DNA from: Anaeromassilibacillus sp001305115
Lineage (GTDB): Bacteria > Bacillota > Clostridia > Oscillospirales > Acutalibacteraceae
Direction: 5' to 3'
Assembly (NCBI GenBank): GCA_042854365.1
Contig: AP031437.1
Span: 3,038,001 to 3,102,000, forward strand
Length of the DNA: 64,000 nt
Positions 61,093-64,000 of the stretch are shown in pieces. Below the pieces are notes generated by a model. The model was not told the DNA's origin. It ran no database searches and saw nothing but the letters and a program-made list of their open reading frames with translations. The position numbers and the translations under genes are program-made. Position 1 is the stretch's first letter, and the number at the start of each line of letters is the position of its first letter.

Positions 61093-61184
61093 GCGGGGAC
61101 GTGCGGGGATTCTTCCAAATCCCCGCCGGGAAATTCCACAGGAATTCCCGGGCGCGGTCTTTTAGACCGCGCACACGTCCCCGC
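61093..61184 (-). ncRNA. Compact four-way-junction RNA/DNA element between rbfA and nrnA
   Basis: An 11-bp outer stem GCGGGGACGTG/CACGTCCCCGC encloses three hairpins: CGGGGATT/AATCCCCG (61104-61125), CCGGGAAATTCC/GGAATTCCCGG (61126-61151, one bulged A) and GCGCGGTCT/AGACCGCGC (61152-61172). Only one base (61173) is unpaired at the junction. It lies within the operon and would be transcribed. It is not a tRNA (no anticodon/T-loop sequences). No known RNA family was recognised. Confidence 0.6.
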
Positions 61185-61220
61185 CGCCCCGCGTTCCCCC
61201 CGGGGTTCCCCGGCAGTTTG

Positions 61221-61592
61221 TTAGGTTTCTTTCCCCTGTCCGTCCTCTCTCGAAGCTGGCAGGTCGTTTAAAATTCTCGAAATATTTGCGCTGTATTCAA
61301 TGGAGTCCGTGGCCTTGAAATGCATCTCCGGCACATGGCGCAAGCGCAAGCGCTGCCCCAATTCCCTCCGGATGTAACCAGAGGCAGATTTCAACCCCAC
61401 TATCGCCTGCTTGGCGTGATCAATGCCCTCCATCGCGCTGATATAGACGGTACAATACGAGAGGTCGCTCGACACATCCACGCGTACAATGCTAATCAGC
61501 CCCTGTACCCGTGGGTCCTTGAGCTCTCGGAAAATAGCCGTGAGCTCTCTGCGGATGTCCTCCGTCGTCCGTCCCATTCTATGGCTTGGCAT
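61221..61592 (-). CDS. rbfA: 30S ribosome-binding factor A
   Basis: 123 residues, KH-like. HRMGRTTEDIRRELTAIFRE, KDPRVQGLISIVRVDVSSDL, CTVYISAMEG and LRLRHVPEMHFKATDSIEYS are conserved RbfA blocks. Helps late maturation of 30S subunits and cold adaptation. 70 nt after infB. Confidence 0.96.
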   Translation of the reverse strand: MPSHRMGRTTEDIRRELTAIFRELKDPRVQGLISIVRVDVSSDLSYCTVYISAMEGIDHAKQAIVGLKSASGYIRRELGQRLRLRHVPEMHFKATDSIEYSANISRILNDLPASREDGQGKET

Positions 61593-61662
61593 ATCGTTTC
61601 ACCTCCGCGGCCTCAGCACACCTGTGCGCCCCCGGCCGTCCTGGATCGCCGGGAATCCTCGG

Positions 61663-64000
61663 TCAATCCTCTTTGTATTCTTCCATTGTGAAGGCTTCCA
61701 ATACGTCGCCCTCTTTGACGTCGTTAAATTTCTCCAGCGTCATACCGAAGTCATAGCCATCGGCCACTTCCTTCACATCGTCCTTAAACCGCTTCAGGGA
61801 CGACACTTTGTCCTCTGCGATTACGATGCCGTCGCGCACCACGCGGATGTCGGCGGTGCGGGTGATTTTGCCGCTGGTGACATGGCCGCCGATAACGGTG
61901 CCGACATTGGAGATCTTGTAAACCTGGCGGCATTCGCCGCGGCCCAGCTGGACCTCACGGAACTTCGGAGCCAACATGCCCTTCATCGCGGACTCCATCT
62001 CTTCAATGCAATCGTAAATAATGCGGTACAGGCGCATATCCACGCCGCTGCGTTTTGCATTGTCCTCGGCCACCGGATCGGGACGCACATTAAAGCCCAC
62101 AATAATGGCATTCGATGCATTCGCCAACATGACATCGGACTCGTTGATGGCGCCGACGCCGCCGTGAATAACCTTGACGCGCACTTCGTCATTGGAGAGC
62201 TTCTCCAACGACTGGCGCACTGCCTCCACAGAGCCCTGCACATCCGCTTTGACAATGATCTGCAGTTCCTTCATCTCGCCCTGCTGCATCTGGTCGAAGA
62301 GGTTATCCAACGTGACTTTGGTCTGCGAATTGAACATCTCTTCCTTCTGCTCATTGCGGCGCTGTTCCACCAGTTCGCGGGCCAGGCGCTCGTCGGAGAC
62401 GGCGTTCATGGTGTCGCCGCCCGTGGGCACGTCGTCCAGGCCGGTGATCTCCACCGGAACGGACGGCCCCGCCTCATTGATGCGGTTTCCGTTTTCGTCC
62501 GTCATCGCACGGACACGCCCCACTGCAGTTCCTGCGACAATAATATCGCCCGTACGCAGGGTACCGTTCTGTACCAGAACGGTAGCGATCGGACCGCGGC
62601 CCTTATCCAAACGCGCTTCTACGACGGTGCCCTTGGCTGCTCGGTCCGGGTTGGCCTTGAGTTCCTTCAAATCGGCCACCAGGGTAATCATTTCCAGAAG
62701 GTCGTCGATTCCCTCTTTCTTCTTAGCGGACACGCGGATGCACGGCGTCTCGCCGCCCCACTCCTCCGGAACCAATTCGTACTCCGTGAGCTGCTGGAGC
62801 ACATGGTCCGGGTTGGCGCCCGGCTTATCCATCTTATTGATGGCGACGATGATCGAAACATTTGCCGCCTTTGCGTGGTGGATTGCCTCGATCGTCTGCG
62901 GCATGATGCCGTCGTCCGCCGCGACAACCAGGACCGCGATGTCCGTCACCTGTGCGCCGCGGGCGCGCATCGTGGTAAACGCCGCATGTCCCGGTGTATC
63001 CAGGAAGGTGATATCACGGTCGCCGATCTTGACGCGGTAAGCGCCGATGTGCTGCGTGATGCCGCCCGCCTCGGTGTCCGTTACATGCGCATGGCGAATG
63101 GCGTCGAGCAGGGACGTCTTTCCGTGGTCCACGTGTCCCATCACCACCACGACTGGCGCACGCGGGACCAGATTGGCCTCGTCGTCCTCACTGTCGTCGA
63201 TGATACGCTCTTCAATCGTAACAACGACTTCTTTTTCTACCTTTGCATGGAACTCCATGGCGATCAGGGAAGCCGTGTCAAAATCAACGGTATCGTTGAC
63301 GGTTGCAAACACGCCGTTCGCCATCAGCTTTTTGATGACCTCCGCCGCAGTCGCCTTCAACCGAAGAGCCAGCTCGTTGACTGTGATCTCCTCCGGTATG
63401 GTGACCGTGATCGGCTTCGCCTTGCGCTCCATCGCAATGCGGCGCAAACGTTCCGCCTCCGTCTCGCGGCGGGCGTTGCGCGGCTTGCCGCGATACTGGC
63501 TGCTGCGCTGGGTGATCTTCTGCTTTTGCACAATGTTCTCCGTCCGGACCTTCTCCGAGGCCAGGCGGTCGTACTTCTCGTTGTATTTATCCAATTCCAC
63601 ATGGGAAGCGCGCGTATCGACCAGGCGGCCTTCCCCGCGCTTCACATTGGTGGTGTTCGGTGCGCCGGTCTGCATCGGACGCGGAGGCGGAATGGGTGCA
63701 CCGGGCTTTTTCTGCTGTTGTTGCTGCGGAGCGGGGCGAACCGGCGTGATCTTCCCCGGCTTTACAGCCGGGCGGCGCGGCGCATTTCCCTGTTGTTGCC
63801 CTTGCTGCTGACCCTGCTGGCCTCCATTCTGCTGTGGAGCAGGACGGACCGGCGTAATCTTTCCCGGCTTCACGGCAGGACGGCGCGGCGCATTGCCTTG
63901 CTGTCCCTGTGCGCCTCCATTCTGCTGGGGCGCTTTCGCCGGAGCCGCCTGATTCCGGTTCGGCTGCGGCTGTGCCGGGCGGGCGGGCGCCGTGGGCTGT
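61663..64000 (-). CDS. infB: Translation initiation factor IF-2, partial (N-terminus off the right edge)
   Basis: At least 779 codons are present; the frame stays open to the right edge, so no start is in the window. The GTPase motifs are VVVMGHVDHGKTSLLDAIRH, DTPGHAAFTTMRARGAQ and AINKMDKPG. IF2_N (TVNELALRLKATAAEVIKKL) lies before it. The N-terminal region is Pro/Gln/Arg-rich with two near-identical units RRPAVKPGKITPVRPAPQQ about 33 residues apart. IF-2 brings fMet-tRNA to the 30S subunit. First visible gene of the operon. Confidence 0.97.
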   Translation of the reverse strand, partial: QPTAPARPAQPQPNRNQAAPAKAPQQNGGAQGQQGNAPRRPAVKPGKITPVRPAPQQNGGQQGQQQGQQQGNAPRRPAVKPGKITPVRPAPQQQQQKKPGAPIPPPRPMQTGAPNTTNVKRGEGRLVDTRASHVELDKYNEKYDRLASEKVRTENIVQKQKITQRSSQYRGKPRNARRETEAERLRRIAMERKAKPITVTIPEEITVNELALRLKATAAEVIKKLMANGVFATVNDTVDFDTASLIAMEFHAKVEKEVVVTIEERIIDDSEDDEANLVPRAPVVVVMGHVDHGKTSLLDAIRHAHVTDTEAGGITQHIGAYRVKIGDRDITFLDTPGHAAFTTMRARGAQVTDIAVLVVAADDGIMPQTIEAIHHAKAANVSIIVAINKMDKPGANPDHVLQQLTEYELVPEEWGGETPCIRVSAKKKEGIDDLLEMITLVADLKELKANPDRAAKGTVVEARLDKGRGPIATVLVQNGTLRTGDIIVAGTAVGRVRAMTDENGNRINEAGPSVPVEITGLDDVPTGGDTMNAVSDERLARELVEQRRNEQKEEMFNSQTKVTLDNLFDQMQQGEMKELQIIVKADVQGSVEAVRQSLEKLSNDEVRVKVIHGGVGAINESDVMLANASNAIIVGFNVRPDPVAEDNAKRSGVDMRLYRIIYDCIEEMESAMKGMLAPKFREVQLGRGECRQVYKISNVGTVIGGHVTSGKITRTADIRVVRDGIVIAEDKVSSLKRFKDDVKEVADGYDFGMTLEKFNDVKEGDVLEAFTMEEYKED

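Overview
The window looks like a chromosomal segment of a low-to-mid GC Firmicute of class Clostridia, probably of the Oscillospiraceae/Ruminococcaceae type. This rests on gene content and order: an infB-rbfA-nrnA-truB-ribF-rpsO-pnp block, a split yaaO-darA-holB-ricT / trmN6-rsmI neighbourhood, a PadR/DUF1700/DUF4097 operon, rubrerythrin, an 8-Cys ferredoxin, an SipW-type secreted protein and strong AGGAGG ribosome binding sites. The species cannot be named from sequence reading alone. I recognised no tRNA, rRNA or CRISPR array.

Layout. 1-4.1 kb: a macro-domain gene cut by the left edge, DegV, a PadR-controlled envelope-type operon and a VOC protein. 4.3-6.5 kb: locus A of a paralogous family made of a secreted CARDB/zinc-metalloprotease gene (here broken) followed by a small exported partner gene (intact). 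6.5-8.6 kb: an AT-rich island with a PHP-type histidinol phosphatase. 8.6-11.3 kb: two DUF975 membrane proteins, one with a long repetitive proline-rich tail. 11.6-12.6 kb: a two-gene unit with an ADP-ribosyltransferase-like protein. 12.8-13.6 kb: a YczE-like membrane protein. 14.3-17.6 kb: ilvB-ilvN-ilvC. 17.7-20.8 kb: locus B of the protease/partner family, with one intact protease, two intact partners and a tandem-duplication scar. 21.3-24.6 kb: an ECF sigma factor fused operonically to a very unusual membrane protein (anti-sigma-like N-terminus, two LCP-like domains, beta-propeller). 24.6-30.8 kb: YdcF, a candidate structured RNA, an XRE regulator, rubrerythrin, GNAT, rsmI, trmN6 and ferredoxin. 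31.4-36.4 kb: a small membrane protein, ricT, holB, darA and a YaaO-like PLP enzyme. 36.7-38.9 kb: locus C of the protease/partner family. 39-44.7 kb: 138-bp tandem repeats, DUF2500, a TIM-barrel protein, phosphoglucomutase and a phosphoesterase. 44.8-49.5 kb: three small conserved-looking proteins, a membrane protein and proBA. 49.9-54.5 kb: a CPA2 antiporter, MscL with a zinc ribbon and a SipW/GLUG secreted protein. 54.6-64 kb: an IS3 remnant followed by the pnp...infB translation/RNA operon on the minus strand, with infB cut by the right edge.

The most notable theme is the protease/partner family. It occurs at three places (four partner genes, four protease genes or remnants), always with the protease upstream by 11-13 nt. 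All four partner genes are intact, but three of four protease genes are broken by frameshifts, start loss or truncation. This asymmetry, plus the partner's pattern of short beta-strand-like segments, suggests a protease with its cognate inhibitor or immunity protein; that function is my inference. Other items worth attention are a compact perfect four-way-junction hairpin element between rbfA and nrnA, a structured RNA candidate with its own promoter and terminator near 26.8-27.05 kb, a four-copy MITE-like intergenic repeat family, and the ECF/LCP/propeller operon.
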